From: Stomoxys calcitrans
Lineage: Eukaryota > Arthropoda > Insecta > Diptera > Muscidae
DNA length: 64,000 bases
Direction of reading: 5' to 3'
Assembly (NCBI RefSeq): GCF_963082655.1
Contig: NC_081552.1
Location: forward strand, 558,001-622,000
Shown here: in pieces, positions 12,690 to 24,289 of the stretch
How the letters are laid out: the number at the start of each line of letters is the position of its first letter
How positions within the stretch are numbered: the first letter of the stretch is position 1
The notes under the pieces: generated by a model
What the model saw: only the letters and a program-made list of their open reading frames with translations
What the model was told of the DNA's origin: nothing
The model's database searches: none
Made by a program: the position numbers and the translations under genes

Positions 12690-13105
12690 GTTTACGATAC
12701 ATGCAAATGAATACGTTTTGAATGTTTACAATCCACGGAAATCAGTTAGGCTAACTGATCGAAGTCGTGGTTGAAAAGTGTCTGAATGGAATCCGAACTG
12801 AAACGTTCACATAACGAACAGAAATGGTTACAGAGGCGCGGCGACAAACCTTATAAACAAAGTGAGTTTTGCAATGTTCTCGCTTCGAAACAATTAGAAC
12901 GAAAGCGAGAGAGATGGAGAGTGTAAGATCAAAGAAAATAAGTAAATGAGAGCTAAACCAACAAGTCCGTTGGAGAGTTCAACAATTTTTTTCTCAAAAT
13001 TATTGATAATATTCTCCAGCAACTGTTGCACTCTTCTTCATTATGGGCTATAACGTATTTCAATCGCATACATTCACACATGTGATATGCGTGCAGGTTT
13101 ATTAG
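12690..13105 (-). promoter_or_regulatory. Possible promoter region of the fbl extended isoform
   Basis: Upstream of the alternative exon, minus-strand TCAGTT words near 12750 and 12800 resemble the fly initiator (TCAGTY). A GAGA-rich segment (gcgagagagatggagag) occurs near 12905. No TATA box lies at the usual distance. Suggestive only. Confidence 0.2.
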
Positions 13106-13109
13106 ACTG

Positions 13110-13300
13110 GCCACTTTTTCACTTCTTTTCGCGATTACTTTTTTTAGATAATAGATTTTGAAGCAAAAAAATTTGTAGGATATTCCACCATTACATAAGA
13201 AAAATTTTTAATAATAATTTAGATTTTTGTAGTGTTTCAAAAAAGTTATCGTGAACACATGTGTTTTCAACTGTGTTAAACGAATATAGTACCAACCTAT
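13110..13300. mobile_element. MITE family A, second short copy
   Basis: Shares the interior of the copy at 5748-5984 (atagattttgaagcaaaaaa and gtagtgtttcaaaaaagt) and the right end cgaatatagtaccaacc. The left terminal repeat is decayed. Confidence 0.55.
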
Positions 13301-14099
13301 AGGTAGAACGATATATAACATTATATAGTGGTGGAAAAAATAATAGGGAAAGTGGTTACTAAGAAAAGCAATCAACAAAAAGATCAAGAAAATTTGTATA
13401 CTTCAGCTAAAGGCTGAACCAGATTTTTCGTGGACCTGTTGATTTTAGTGTGGTGAACTAAAATCTTATATATAAAATTGAATTTGTGTTTGTTTGTTTG
13501 TTTCGTATAGATTCAAAAACGGCTGAACCGATTACCTTGAAATTTTCACAGATTGTGTAGGTTGGTCTGGAAAGAAACATAGGCTATATAATTTTTTGAT
13601 ATCGGGTGGGGGGCGAACGAACCCTCCCCTCTACCCCAAAAGTACTACCCAAAAATAAAAGTGCACCGATCGGGACAATATGGGATTCAAATGAAAGGTA
13701 TTCAAGAGTAGAGTACGAATTTCATAATAAAAATTGGGTCCAAGTATCTGGGGGCCGCCCCAGTTTCAAAATTCCTTAAAATAGGTGTATTGACCGATAA
13801 GGACAATATGGGTATCAAATGAAAAGTATGCGGGAGTAGATAACGAATCTAGCCCCACCCACCCCCACAAAAACGCCAAAATGGGCACCATGGGCCCATG
13901 GCAGCCGGTTGTACGTACCGGATTGACCCGATGGAGTTCTTCATCGGCAAGGGCTGCCGCCTCAGTGTATAACACACTGCTACAACAACAACAAATTCAT
14001 GTCGAAGTATAGAAGTTCACCTCACCCCCACAAAAACGCCCAAAATGGGCACATTAACCAATCACGGATATATGGAACTCGGTTTGTTTGTTCCGTATA

Positions 14100-14881
14100 G
14101 ACTGAAAAACGGCAGAACCGATTTTCTTAAAATTTTCGCATATTGTGTAGGTTGGTCTGGAAGGTACCATAGGCAATATAATATTTCGGTATCGGAAGGG
14201 GGATGGATCCTCCCCCTTATGCCACAAACACAACTCAAAATCAGAAGTGGACCGATCGGGACAATATAGGTATCAAATGAAAGGTAATGGAATACGAATA
14301 CGGTATCAAAATTTGAGTCTAAGTAGCCATCGGGCCGCCCCAAAACTTCTCCAAACAGACATGTTGGACGTTCATTTCAATATGGGGCTCAAATGAAAGT
14401 ATTCGGGAGTAGATTTCGAATCTGGCATACAAAATCATATCGAAGTATAGAGGTCACGTCACCCCTCAAAAACGCCATTAGACCCATTATGACTGAAAAA
14501 CGGCAGAACCGATTTTCTTAAAATTTTCGCATATTGTGTAGGTTGGTCTGGAAGGTACCATAGGCAATATAATATTTCGGTATCGGAAGGGGGATGGATC
14601 CTCCCCCTTATGCCACAAACACAACTCAAAATCAGAAGTGGACCGATCGGGACAATATAGGTATCAAATGAAAGGTAATGGAATACGAATACGGTATCAA
14701 AATTTGAGTCTAAGTAGCCATCGGGCCGCCCCAAAACTTCTCCAAACAGACATGTTGGACGTTCATTTCAATATGGGGCTCAAATGAAAGTATTCGGGAG
14801 TAGATTTCGAATCTGGCATACAAAATCATATCGAAGTATAGAGGTCACGTCACCCCTCAAAAACGCCATTAGACCCATTAT
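14100..14881. repeat. 391-bp tandem duplication inside the Helitron-like element
   Basis: 14100-14490 repeats at 14491-14881 with essentially no differences, including the same chance reading frames. The first copy is preceded by ttccgtatag, and the second ends before actatatgatatcgg. Confidence 0.88.
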
Positions 14882-15294
14882 GACTATATGATATCGGAAT
14901 ATCCCCCAAACCCAAAACTTCTCTAAACAGATATATTCGAAGTTCATGTCAATATGGGACTCAAATGAGAAGTATTTGAGAGTAGAAAACTAATTTCATA
15001 TCCCATTTTGGAGCCCAGTGTTTTGGGGTGCGCCCTAAAGCACCCCCTAAACGTTGGGAATAAATAACGAATTTGACGTCTATTTTCAGTTGCCGGTGGC
15101 GGCCCCAGACCCAAAACACCATCCAAATGGTTCATATTTACCGACCATAGCAATATAGGGCTCAATTTAAAGGGATTTGGAAGTGCAGCACGAATTTTAT
15201 ATCCATATTTGAGTCGAAATGTCTGAGGTGCCATCCCTCCCCCAATAAGAACATTACCACCAGGAACCGAGAAGGGGCAAATGCTCACACATCA

Positions 15295-15515
15295 ATAAGT
15301 GCTTTCCGATTTAAGTTTAAACTCAATGATAATGGACCTTTTTTATAGCCGAGTCCGAACGGCATCCCGCAGTGCGGCGCCTCTGGGGAAATTTTTTAAA
15401 CCACCATGCATGGCATTTTACATCGCAAAAGTCCCCAACATTAAGAGGGGATAAACACCGCTTTGTCTGGCGTTCTCGCCAGGATTCGAACGCATTCAGC
15501 GTCATAGTCTACAAT
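15295..15515 (-). repeat. tRNA-derived SINE, reverse copy
   Basis: Minus-strand reading gives gctgaatgcgttcgaatcc (B-box-like), an internal region with gggatgccgttcggactcgg and the 'actcaatgataatgg' side. It is related to the copies at 30421-30680, 46640-46870 and 51640-51815. Confidence 0.65.
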
Positions 15516-15620
15516 AGCACGAATTCGATATCCGCATTCAGGGCGAAGTGTCCCCACCCTAAAAAGATATTAGAGCGTTTAAGAAGGCGCAGCGGAGCGG
15601 GCCCGGTTCGGCCAGCTTTA

Positions 15621-16105
15621 TATAAAACCTCATTTAATTTACGTATGCTTGTCATGGTGATATCTATTATCTAGTATTCTAGTCTATTTGCAAATCAAAT
15701 TCTGAGAGAGAAAAACACCAACAGGCAATGATGATTGACATGGATTTTTTTAATATTTGTTTCGTAAACAAAGTTTCTATGCAATCAAATAAATAAATTC
15801 TGTGGAAAATAGAGAAAGCGAAAAACTTCAGATGTTTCGATAAATATTTATTTAACCCATATCGAAAAAAATGGACTTATAATGAAGCACAAAACGTTTT
15901 TTTTATTTAATGGGATCTGTAGTGAAATATTGAAAAAAAAGAAAAATATACAAAATATATGAAAAACGGCATGTCCCTACTACTTTTTTTACCACTTTCA
16001 ATCTATATGAAATATCAGATACATCCAGTCCAGAAATCACAGTTCCATAACAGAGATCGCAAAGTAGACTAAATTATCTGGTTCCAAAATATCTCCATCG
16101 AAGTC
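15621..16105. other. AT-rich intergenic/intronic spacer
   Basis: No gene or recognisable repeat seen. Confidence 0.4.
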
Positions 16106-16109
16106 TGCA

Positions 16110-16745
16110 TTGTTTCACGTGCGTAGGAAGCATGAATGCACACCCAGAGAACTTGTTATTAACAATGCTGTATTTACTTTAGACAATAAATTAAAAATTT
16201 TGGGAATTGTATTTGATAAGGGCTTCAGCGGGAAAGAACACCTATTAAAGATAAAAAGGGATATTGTACCAAGATCGAATATTATTCAATATCTGACTGG
16301 AAAAAGTTTTGCCCACAGTAAAAGTTTTGCATGATTGCACCCCGAGTGAACTTGTTGTTAACAATGCTGTGTTTCCTTTAGTTCATAAATTTAAAATCTT
16401 GGGTATTGTATCTGATAAGGGCTAACGCTGAAAAGAACATCTATTGGGTTGCCCAAAAAGTAATTGCGGATTTTTTAAAAGAAAGTAAATGCATTTTTAA
16501 TAAAACTTAGAATGAACTTTAGTCAAATATTCTTTTTTAAACTTTTTTTCTAAAGCAAGCTAAAAGTAACAGCTGATAACTGACAGAAGAAAGAATGCAA
16601 TTACAGAGTCACAAGCTGTGAAAAAATTTGTCAACGCCGACTATATGAAAAATCCGCAATTACTTTTTGGGCAACCCAATACCAAAACTAAAAAGGGATC
16701 TTGTACCAAGATCTTATATTACTAAATATCTGGCTGAAAAAAGTT
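16110..16745 (+). pseudogene. LINE ORF2 C-terminal fragment, tandemly doubled and interrupted
   Basis: The first copy reads TPRELVINNAVFTLDNKLKI and LGIVFDKGFSGKEHLLKIKR. The second begins near 16330 (actcgagtgaacttgttgtt-like) and repeats the same text with changes. A mariner MITE interrupts it at 16444-16679, after which it resumes at ccaaaactaaaaagggatc. This is the 'LGITFDxxLxWxEHI' region that follows the RT of jockey-type LINEs. Confidence 0.7.
16444..16679. mobile_element. Complete mariner-type MITE with TA target duplication
   Basis: Terminal inverted repeats begin ttgggttgcccaaaaagtaa and end with the complement (ttactttttgggcaacccaa), extending about 28 bp. It is 236 bp long and flanked by TA on both sides (16442-16443, 16680-16681). 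Removing it and one TA restores the LINE sequence. There is no transposase. A 5'-truncated copy ends at 26071, with its duplicate at 29573. Confidence 0.92.
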
Positions 16746-16822
16746 TGGCCACATCAACACCCTAACCTACCTAGTCAAAACTGTAGTTCTTGGCAAAATT
16801 GATTATGGGCTTTTTATTTATG

Positions 16823-17175
16823 GTTGTTGTTGTAGCAGTTTGTTGTGTTGTATCTTTCCTCTGCTTGATTCTGTTTGGTGCCAAGATCCAGGAACTCTGC
16901 GACTAAGATGGGGTGCGTCCAGAGGGATCTGGACCGGTTATACCTCACCGACACCGACCGATGATGGAGGGGCTTCTGGCAAACCGAATAGAACCAGAGT
17001 CAGGGTCCACACACTTCTGGGCCGGGATTGGCTCTGAAGCGTGCGGAGAAGGCACTCCGGGATGTGCCTCTCCCATGACGTAAAAACCCGAACACGTACA
17101 CTGAGGCGACATCCCTTGCCGATGATGGATTCCATCGGGTCAATCCGGTGCGTACAACCGGCTGCCATGGGATTT
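16823..17175. repeat. LINE-A 3' end (reverse) fused to repeat E
   Basis: 16823-16930 is the reverse of the LINE-A tail seen at 42600-42720 (tgtagcag...tctttc...ctgcttgattc). 16935-17175 matches the reverse of 40690-40915 and ends in repeat E. Both pieces are degenerate. Confidence 0.6.
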
Positions 17176-17585
17176 TTTTATGGTAGCTGTTCTAAGTTTA
17201 CTTTAAAACACAAAACAAAAGATGTTTATCATGCCAGCATATAAGCCTACAGAACAACTCCTACAAGGATTTTATATATTGAAACTGCATTGCCTTCTCT
17301 GAAAAATAGATGTACAGAAGCAAGGAATAGATCGATTCCAAAAATACTCTCTATGAATTCAAGCATTATCGATGGCGATGTTACTAAAGTATATTCTGTA
17401 CGAGTGTGTACCAGGGATTTAAAGTGAAATTAAAACGTCGACTTTTTTTTATAAAAAAATAGACTTTTTACAAAAAATAAGCTTTCAGTCTTTTTTCATT
17501 ATTGACATTCGATATCTGACGTAGCAATAGATTTGATTAACCGTTTTTTGCTTGACATGTCCACATAACCACTACTGTAGGATAG

Positions 17586-18585
17586 GGGGTATATTCATTT
17601 ATTATACCCACCACCAAAGTATAGGGGGTATATTCATTTAGTCATTCCGTTTGCAGCACATCGAAATATCCATTTCCAACCCTACAAAGTATATATAAAT
17701 ATATATATCTGATCGTCGTAAAATTCTAAGACGATTTAACGATGTCCGTGTGTCTGTCCCTCCATTAGTTGTAATCAAAATTTGCACAGACTCGTATTTC
17801 TTCTATCCGCAGGTTAAATTCATAAATGGGCCAAATCGGAATATTTTTGTATATAGCTGCCATACAGACCGATCTGGCTATTTAGGATCTTAAGCCTGAT
17901 AGAACCGTATTTTTGTCCGATTTCGTTGATATTTGAACCAGGTATTTGTACAAGGGGCCCCGATATTCAAACAGTTATTTAAGGCCTCCAGACATCCGAC
18001 TCTAATATGGTTCAGATCAGACTATATTTGGATAAAGCTGCCATATACACCGATCTGCCTATTTAGGGCTTTAAGGCCATACAAGCTGCAATTATTACCC
18101 GATTTCGCTGAAATATAAAATTGTGAGTTATTATAAGCATCACGAAATAAGACCCAAATATGGTTCATATCGGACTATATTTGGATATAGCTGCCATATA
18201 GAACGATCTTTCTATTTTAGTCCTTGGCCCATAAAGACAGCTTTTATTATCCGATTTCGCTGAAATTTTGCACAGTGACCTATGGTAGGCTTTTCGACAT
18301 CCGTGCTAAATATGGCTTAGATCCGTCTGTAGTTGGTTTTAGCTGCCATAAAGACCAATTTTCTGTTTTACAAACTTGAACAGTGAATTGCATTTATTTG
18401 ACCATTTGACGTCCGTGCCGAGTTTGGTCCAAATCGAACCATATTTCGATATAGCTGCTATGGGTTCATAAATGATGCATTTCTTGCCAGATTATGGTGA
18501 AAGGTGGTTAACATACATATGAACCCGAGTTGGCGGTTTTCTAAAGTTCAGTCCGGCCGAACTTAATGCCTTTTTACTTGTTTAA
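17586..18585. repeat. Dispersed repeat D, long copy
   Basis: Starts gggtatattcattta, followed by ccgtttgcagcacatcg and ctaagacgatttaacgatg. It then shows several degenerate internal repeats of the form tggttcagatcggactatat and agctgccatatagaccgatc, and ends near ggccgaacttaatgcc. No protein coding. A repeat of this style is very common in muscid genomes (established impression, not verified here). Confidence 0.65.
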
Positions 18586-18597
18586 ACAAATTATATA

Positions 18598-19521
18598 TAC
18601 CCTCCACCATGGATCGCATTTATCGAGTTCTATGTGCAGTATCTCTTTTTAGGTAAACAAAGAATATTGAATAAGAACTGTTATACTATTGGAGCTATAT
18701 CAAGTTATAGTCTGATTCGGACCATAAATGAATGCCGAACATTGTAGAAGTCATTGTGTAATATTTCAGTTCATTCGGATAAGAATTGCGCCTTGTAGGG
18801 GCTCAAGAAGCAAAATTTGGGAGAGAGGTTCATATGGGAGCCAATGGTCTGAATCGGTCAATAGCTTGATTCTCATCCAATTACTGCCAAATCGGATGAG
18901 AATTGCGCCCTCTAGAGGCTCAAGAAGTCAGGATCCCAGATCGTTTTATATGGCAGCTATATCAGGTTATGTACCGATTTGCGCCATACTGAGCACAGTT
19001 ATTGGAAGTCATAACAAAACATCTCACGCAAAATGTCAGCCAAATCGGATGAGAATTGCGCGCTCTATTGGCTCAAGAAGACAAGATCCAAGATCGGTTT
19101 ATATGACAGCTATACCAGATTATGAACCGATTTGAATTATACTTAGCACTTAACACAACAATACTTACTTAATTGTTGGAAGTGATACCAAAACACTACG
19201 TGCAAAATTTCAGTCTAGTCGGACGAGAATTGCGCCCTCTAGAGGCTCAAGAAGTCAAGACCCAAGATTGGTTTATATGGCAGCTATATCAAAGCATAGA
19301 CAGATTTGGCCCATTAACAATCCCAACCGACCTACTCTAATAAAAAAGTATTTGTGCAAAATTTCAAGCGGCCAGCTTTACTCCTTCGGACGTACATGGC
19401 TAGATCGACATAAAACGTCACGATCAAGAATATATATACTTCACGGGGTCTCAGACGAATATTTCGAGTAGTTATAAACAGAATGACGAAATTAGTCTAC
19501 CCCATCCTATGGTGGAGGGTA
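18598..19521. mobile_element. Inverted-repeat-ended element related to repeat D
   Basis: The left end taccctccaccatgg pairs with cctatggtggagggta at the right end. In between, a unit of about 170 bp (aatcggatgagaattgcgcc, ggctcaagaag, tatatggcagctat) is repeated four to five times. No open frame of meaning. Confidence 0.7.
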
Positions 19522-19654
19522 TAAAAATAGTCGAAGCAGTCGGCGGCAAAAATCGAAACTAAATCCATTTCGACTTTTCGGCTTTTTTTGGACTTTTATT
19601 TTGACTTCAAAGTCGATTATTCGACATTACGACCTTAGTGTGTACATGACAATA

Positions 19655-19900
19655 TATTTGTTGTTGTTGTAGCATTGTGTTGTACACTGAGGCGGCAGCC
19701 TTTGCCGATGAAGGACTCAATCGGGTCAATCCGGCTGTCATATATTATATAGTAAATTTTAATTTACTGACTGTAGTCCTTGGAGAACGACCGCCTCCCA
19801 TTGCATCTAAAGAAATTGACTTCCCCCGGCAAACCAGAGTAGTTCTAGCTCAATTACCTTCCGGCAGATGCAGCCGCCTCAACTCCTACAGAGCAAGGAT
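19655..19900 (+). repeat. Repeat E plus LINE-A tail fragment
   Basis: Repeat E at 19655-19735 is followed by a frame reading VVLGERPPPIASKEIDFPRQTRV (19770-19900). This matches the C-terminal part of the LINE-A copies at 42385 and 43345. Confidence 0.7.
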
Positions 19901-20154
19901 TTTTTTTGCTACCTTTATATACCCGTTTGATAGCGTTACTTCAATTTTCCCGGAGGTATTTCCACACGATTTCCTGACAGAGGTTTGAAAGAAATACGAA
20001 ATTTGATTTTTTGGATTTACGTGTAGTTTGTTTTCCAATCCTTATTTGTTGATATTGCCTTAGTCAGTGTTTAGCTTCTCCATTCTGTGGCATAGTTCAG
20101 TTATCATCTGCATAGACTTGGATATTTGACGATTTCAGCATGGTCGGTAGTTCA

Positions 20155-20640
20155 TTAATGAACATACAAAAAAGAAGCGGTCCCAAAATGGATCCTTAAG
20201 GAACGCCCTGCCTTGTATGCAATGGTGTGGAGAAACAATTTCCTATCACGACTGACTGGGCACGATCCCGCAAGTAGTTTGATATTAGTTTGGTTGCAGT
20301 GTTTGAGAAGTTGAAAAATATTTAAGCTTTCTGAATAATATGCTATGGTTAACACAATTAAAATTTTTGGAGTGATCTGGTAATACAAGACAGGACAGCA
20401 TTCCATCATCCAAACTTGATCTCACTTTTTCGATAACGTCGATAAGTGCAGTTATACAGCTATGCTTCGGTTTAAAACCGAACTGTCTATTTAAAAGAAG
20501 ATTGTGTTCATTTAAGTACTTATATGTCTGTTGACGGACAACGGCTTTGGACAGAAAAGGTAGTATCGAGATGGGTCCATTTTCTTTTGTAGATTTTGGG
20601 CTTGAGATAACTGGCATATTTCCAGCTTTCTGGATGTTGA
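20155..20640 (-). pseudogene. Jockey-type LINE RT fragment
   Basis: Minus-strand frames: PFLSKAVVRQQTYKYLNEHN, QFGFKPKHSCITALIDVIEKV, LVLPDHSKNFNCVNHSILF. After a shift come a QGVPQGS-type box and VYADD near 20110-20210. The catalytic region is mutated by frameshifts. Confidence 0.75.
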
Positions 20641-20754
20641 CTTTTTGTCCAAATTGTGTTAAAAATGTGTGTTACGTATGGCGGTATGTATTTTAATATA
20701 ATTTTGACTAATTTGGATTTATGGTATCTAATCCTACAACATCAGACTTTACTT

Positions 20755-20925
20755 TACATATATGGATTACGCTGGAGTTTCCATGTTAGTGATGGTAGAC
20801 TCTACCGACAAACAACATTTGCTGCATCACTGGCATGTACGCATGAAAATTCAAATGAAGAGAACAGTGGAAATACATCATATATGGATTGCGCTGAAGT
20901 TTCCATGTAAGTGATGGTAGATGGA
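20755..20925. repeat. Short direct repeat, two copies 120 bp apart
   Basis: The phrases catatatggattacgctgg and ttccatgttagtgatggtag recur with few changes at about 20878-20922. No function seen. Confidence 0.6.
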
Positions 20926-20994
20926 CTTTGATGGACCTTAGTAAAAATGTCGTTCCAATATATATTGTTGTTGTTGTTGCCACATTTAAATGTG

Positions 20995-21245
20995 GAGTTG
21001 GCTATCCTCGTCTAGCTCTTATAGCCCGGTCTATACGACCGATCGCGCGGGAACCGATCCGCAACCTGTGAACGCTCCCAGCTAAGCTTCTCGTGATAAC
21101 GAAGAACACCACACAGATATATCTTGTTGTTGTTGTTGTTGTTGTTGTAGCAGTGTGCGGTACACTGAGGCGGCAGCCCATGCCGATGAAGGAATTCATC
21201 GGGTCAATCCGGTACGTACAACCGGCAGCCATGGGATTGCAGATA
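20995..21245. repeat. Repeat R (reverse) next to repeat E
   Basis: 20995-21120 carries cgcaacctgtgaacgctccc, agctaagcttctcgtgat and caccacacagat, then a (gttgtt)n run and repeat E to 21240. The two families commonly abut at a trinucleotide tract. Confidence 0.6.
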
Positions 21246-21363
21246 TATCTTGTAAAACCCTTTTGTAAAAATCTCATACTACATTTTCTTGAAATTATAA
21301 TACTTTATTGGTACTTCTTCTTGGGGACGTTCAACAGCATAAGATAAGAAAATAAGTTCATAT

Positions 21364-21660
21364 TTAGAGAAGCATGGTGCGCAGAGCTAACTTTTTCGGT
21401 ATTGTCAACAAGAAAAAAGAAAATAAAAGGAGACTGTTTGTGGTTGCAGTGATATGCGTAGGGGTTTTTGTATTCACAGATTGCAGTCCTATTAGGTTTA
21501 AAGAGATTATAAGTGTAATTTCTCGCAAAATATTCGAATTCAGATCACCACCAAGTACAGTTTCATCATAATTCTTTGACATGTCAATCGTACGGTATAA
21601 ATTTGTTTGGTCCATAAATGCATCCAAGAAACAACTGCGACAACAACAACAAATCCTCAA
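21364..21660 (-). pseudogene. LINE endonuclease fragment
   Basis: The minus strand reads YDETVLGGDLNSNILRE, the GDFN-type motif of LINE endonuclease, then a degraded continuation (ISLNLIGLQSVNTKTPTHIT). Frameshifted and truncated. Confidence 0.6.
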
Positions 21661-21767
21661 AAATTGTCCCCGTCAATATAAATAAGAAAAAAATTAGAAC
21701 TTTCTCCCGTTTGCGCATGGGTCACACAATAGCTACACACCAACACCTGTGTTTCGAATAAATTTTT

Positions 21768-21798
<31 letters not shown>

Positions 21799-21884
21799 TT
21801 TTTTTTGATAGACAAAATCATTTCTTGGGCGGGCTTGGGCCCGCTGGCCCCTTCCCTCTGGCTACGTGTCTGAGATCCTCAGGG

Positions 21885-22236
21885 GATAGTTTTGGGCCCC
21901 ATATTATTTCTTGCATACATTTATAATATGATATCACAGTTTGAGAATGAGTTTTGCAAACCTTTTGTTTTTGCAGATGACATACATTTATTATCTGACG
22001 CAAATTCTGCGGAGTCTTGTATCGAAGTCTTGGTTGGCGAATTTTCTTTTATAAACTCTACACGCATGTTCAGATAGATGTCCCATTGCTTCGTTCTACG
22101 ATTTATGAACACTCATTTTTGGTGAGAATTTATCGTTTTTGGAACACGTTGCCTAATGGCCTTAAGCTATTTTCTTTTTCCTATAATAGTTACAAGAATA
22201 AAATTGTAGCATATTTTGAAGATATGCTTGTATAGT
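21885..22236 (+). pseudogene. LINE RT catalytic box and ORF2 C-terminus
   Basis: MGPILFLAYIYNMISQFENEF and PFVFADDIHLLSDA (FADD catalytic Asp pair) are followed, after a deletion, by the ORF2 C-terminal pattern STIYEHSFLVRIYRFWNTLP, which ends with a stop at 22233. A (TTTA)n/T tract lies just upstream at 21765-21805. Confidence 0.72.
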
Positions 22237-22239
22237 TTG

Positions 22240-23081
22240 CATGTTATTTCTTATATGTTTGTTGTAAGGCAGTAGGACTTATATTTATATTATTTCTCAT
22301 TTTTGTTTTGTTGCTTCACTTCGTGTGGCTGGGGAACCGTATAGTTTATACCTTTATTCCATTTTTAAGTAAGTTTTAAGTTGTTCACATCCTGTTGTAC
22401 GTAGTTATTTACTGCAATGCATAAATAAATTACCGATGTGGCCTATCTTTGTATTGGTGTTGAATAAATAAAAGAAAATTTTAAGTTTGAAGCAAATCGG
22501 TTCAGATTTATATTGTGACGACGGAACTCGCTGGCTCGTTTCCGTCCACACTCAGTGATGTCCCCTTTGTGCTAAACTAGTGTTGTCCCAATTTGTGTTG
22601 AAATGTAAATGAAGTTTTGAATTGAATTGTTTTAGTTTAAATTTTATTGCGAGTTTATTAATTAATGAATTAGAATCGTAAGTCATTTCGCTCAGTGTAC
22701 TTATTTAATGCCAATAGTCAATTATTTTTCGCAGTGTAGGTTTTATTTCAAAGAGAAATTATTTTTCACGGTGTATGTTTTTGACTTCAACAAAATTATT
22801 TTTCACAGTGTACTTTGTCATTTCAACCACTTCTATTTTTCTCTAAGTGTGCGTCCCAGTCGATCCTGAAACGCACATATCTTTACATAAAATTTTGCCA
22901 TATACCTTAAACGAACTTTTATCCAAGTAGGCAGTTTCCCGAACAAGTGAATGGCCCTCATACTTGTTTACAGCTTGTATTTGAAAGTGATCAAAACAAG
23001 TAACCGTAGGGCCACCAACAAATATCACAGTCAATGGCAATGATATACACAACAGCCAGACTCAACGACCCCACACTGGCT
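22240..23081. other. Spacer upstream of the tandem duplication
   Basis: Contains three degenerate copies of 'ttatttttcrcagtgta' (about 22718, 22765 and 22798). No gene recognised. Confidence 0.45.
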
Positions 23082-23339
23082 GGTCAGCCAGCCGCAGCAG
23101 CGAACGTACGCACTTATGCAAGCGGCTGCAGGAGAGAATATTTTGTTTTAGACTGGCGCTGCCGTGGTGAATTGGAAGTATGTTGTGATGAGTATGAACA
23201 TATAAAAGGAAGGACAGGTAAAGGGGATCGGAAGTACAGGCAGACATCGAGAAGTAGGAAGAATATCGTTGAGTTGAGTGATAAAGTGACATAGACAGAG
23301 TGCTAAGACAAAAGTGACAGAGTGCGCCAGTGTAAAACT

Positions 23340-24000
23340 CCGTGCAACCTCCGATTTTCGACCGGTTATCAGTGTACTCTCGTGGTCACTGCATCATAAA
23401 GATCCAAACAAGTTCTGTAATCCAAACAAGTTTCCCCGCTGTACCTTCGCTAACCAGTGCACTTTCGTGGTCACTGCACCGTAAAAAGAGTTGTAGATCC
23501 GCAACGTTTGTATTCCGACAGCAGTGTACTTTCGAGGTCACTGCACCATAGTTCCGCCATTGTGTCTCGCTAAACAGTGTATTTTCGTGTTCATTTCACC
23601 GGAATAGCTTCGTAAGACCCGCGCCCTGGGAACCTCGGTCAACACTGCACCGTATATCCGCCGTTGTGCCTGCGAAAAACAGTGTACTTTCGTGGTCACT
23701 GCATCGTACAAGCTACGTAAAACCTGATTCTCGCCAATGGGCCATAATAAACAGTGTACTTTCGTGGTCACTGCACCATAGAACTTTTTATAACCCCGTC
23801 AACAGCGTACTTTCCAGGTCGCTGCACCGTACTATCGCCGAATAACCTTCGCCAACCAGTGTACTTTCGTGGTAACTGCATCGCACAAACCCCCGCCGAG
23901 TGAACCCCTGCCCGGTATACTTACATCATCCCCGCGCCGTATCACCGCCTATTTCACCCTTCCCAGAACAGTGTACTTCCGTGGTCACTACACCATAACA
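23340..24000. repeat. Degenerate tandem repeat upstream of the LINE (also 26842-27502)
   Basis: About ten imperfect copies of cagtgtactttcgtggtcac followed by tgcaccgta, spaced 45-75 bp apart. This may be the repeated 5' UTR of the LINE or of another retroelement. It occurs identically in both halves of the duplication. Confidence 0.8.
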
Positions 24001-24289
24001 ACCCGAGGCATATGCCGTGCGATCGCACTGTGACTCGACGACCGACGTGACCAAAACTCCGACGTTGCCCGCAACGGCACCGCCTCGTTTGAGAATTATT
24101 CTGACCATAGCTATAGCCTTGATAGTGCCGTGCCCGGCCTCCACCGCTTGACCAGTCGTAGCCAATTACCGCCTTGTCCAGTTCCACCCGTGAACGGAAC
24201 GCCTTTGATCGAGAAGTACCGTCCCAGGTCTTCACCCACACGGCACAGCTGTTGTGCAATCCGAGTACCGTTCCAGGTCTCCACCTTGT

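Larger units (their letters stand above)
13452..15620 (+). mobile_element. Helitron-like non-autonomous element with nested insertions
   Basis: The 5' end TCTTATATATAAAATTGAA and the following aaacggctgaaccgat are typical of insect Helitron-like elements. The interior repeatedly carries accgatcgggacaatat and atcaaatgaaaggta. Near 15590-15620, a GC-rich end (gcgcagcggagcgggcccgg) resembles the 3' terminal region. Nested inside are repeat E (13885-13990, reverse) and a SINE (about 15295-15515, reverse). No Rep/helicase gene is present. The exact 3' end (CTRR) is not clear. Confidence 0.5.

Noticed and set aside
23954..24259. 101-aa minus-strand frame (also 27456-27761)
   Set aside because: Opposite strand of the LINE 5' region. 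No family resemblance, and it is duplicated only with the 3.5-kb block.
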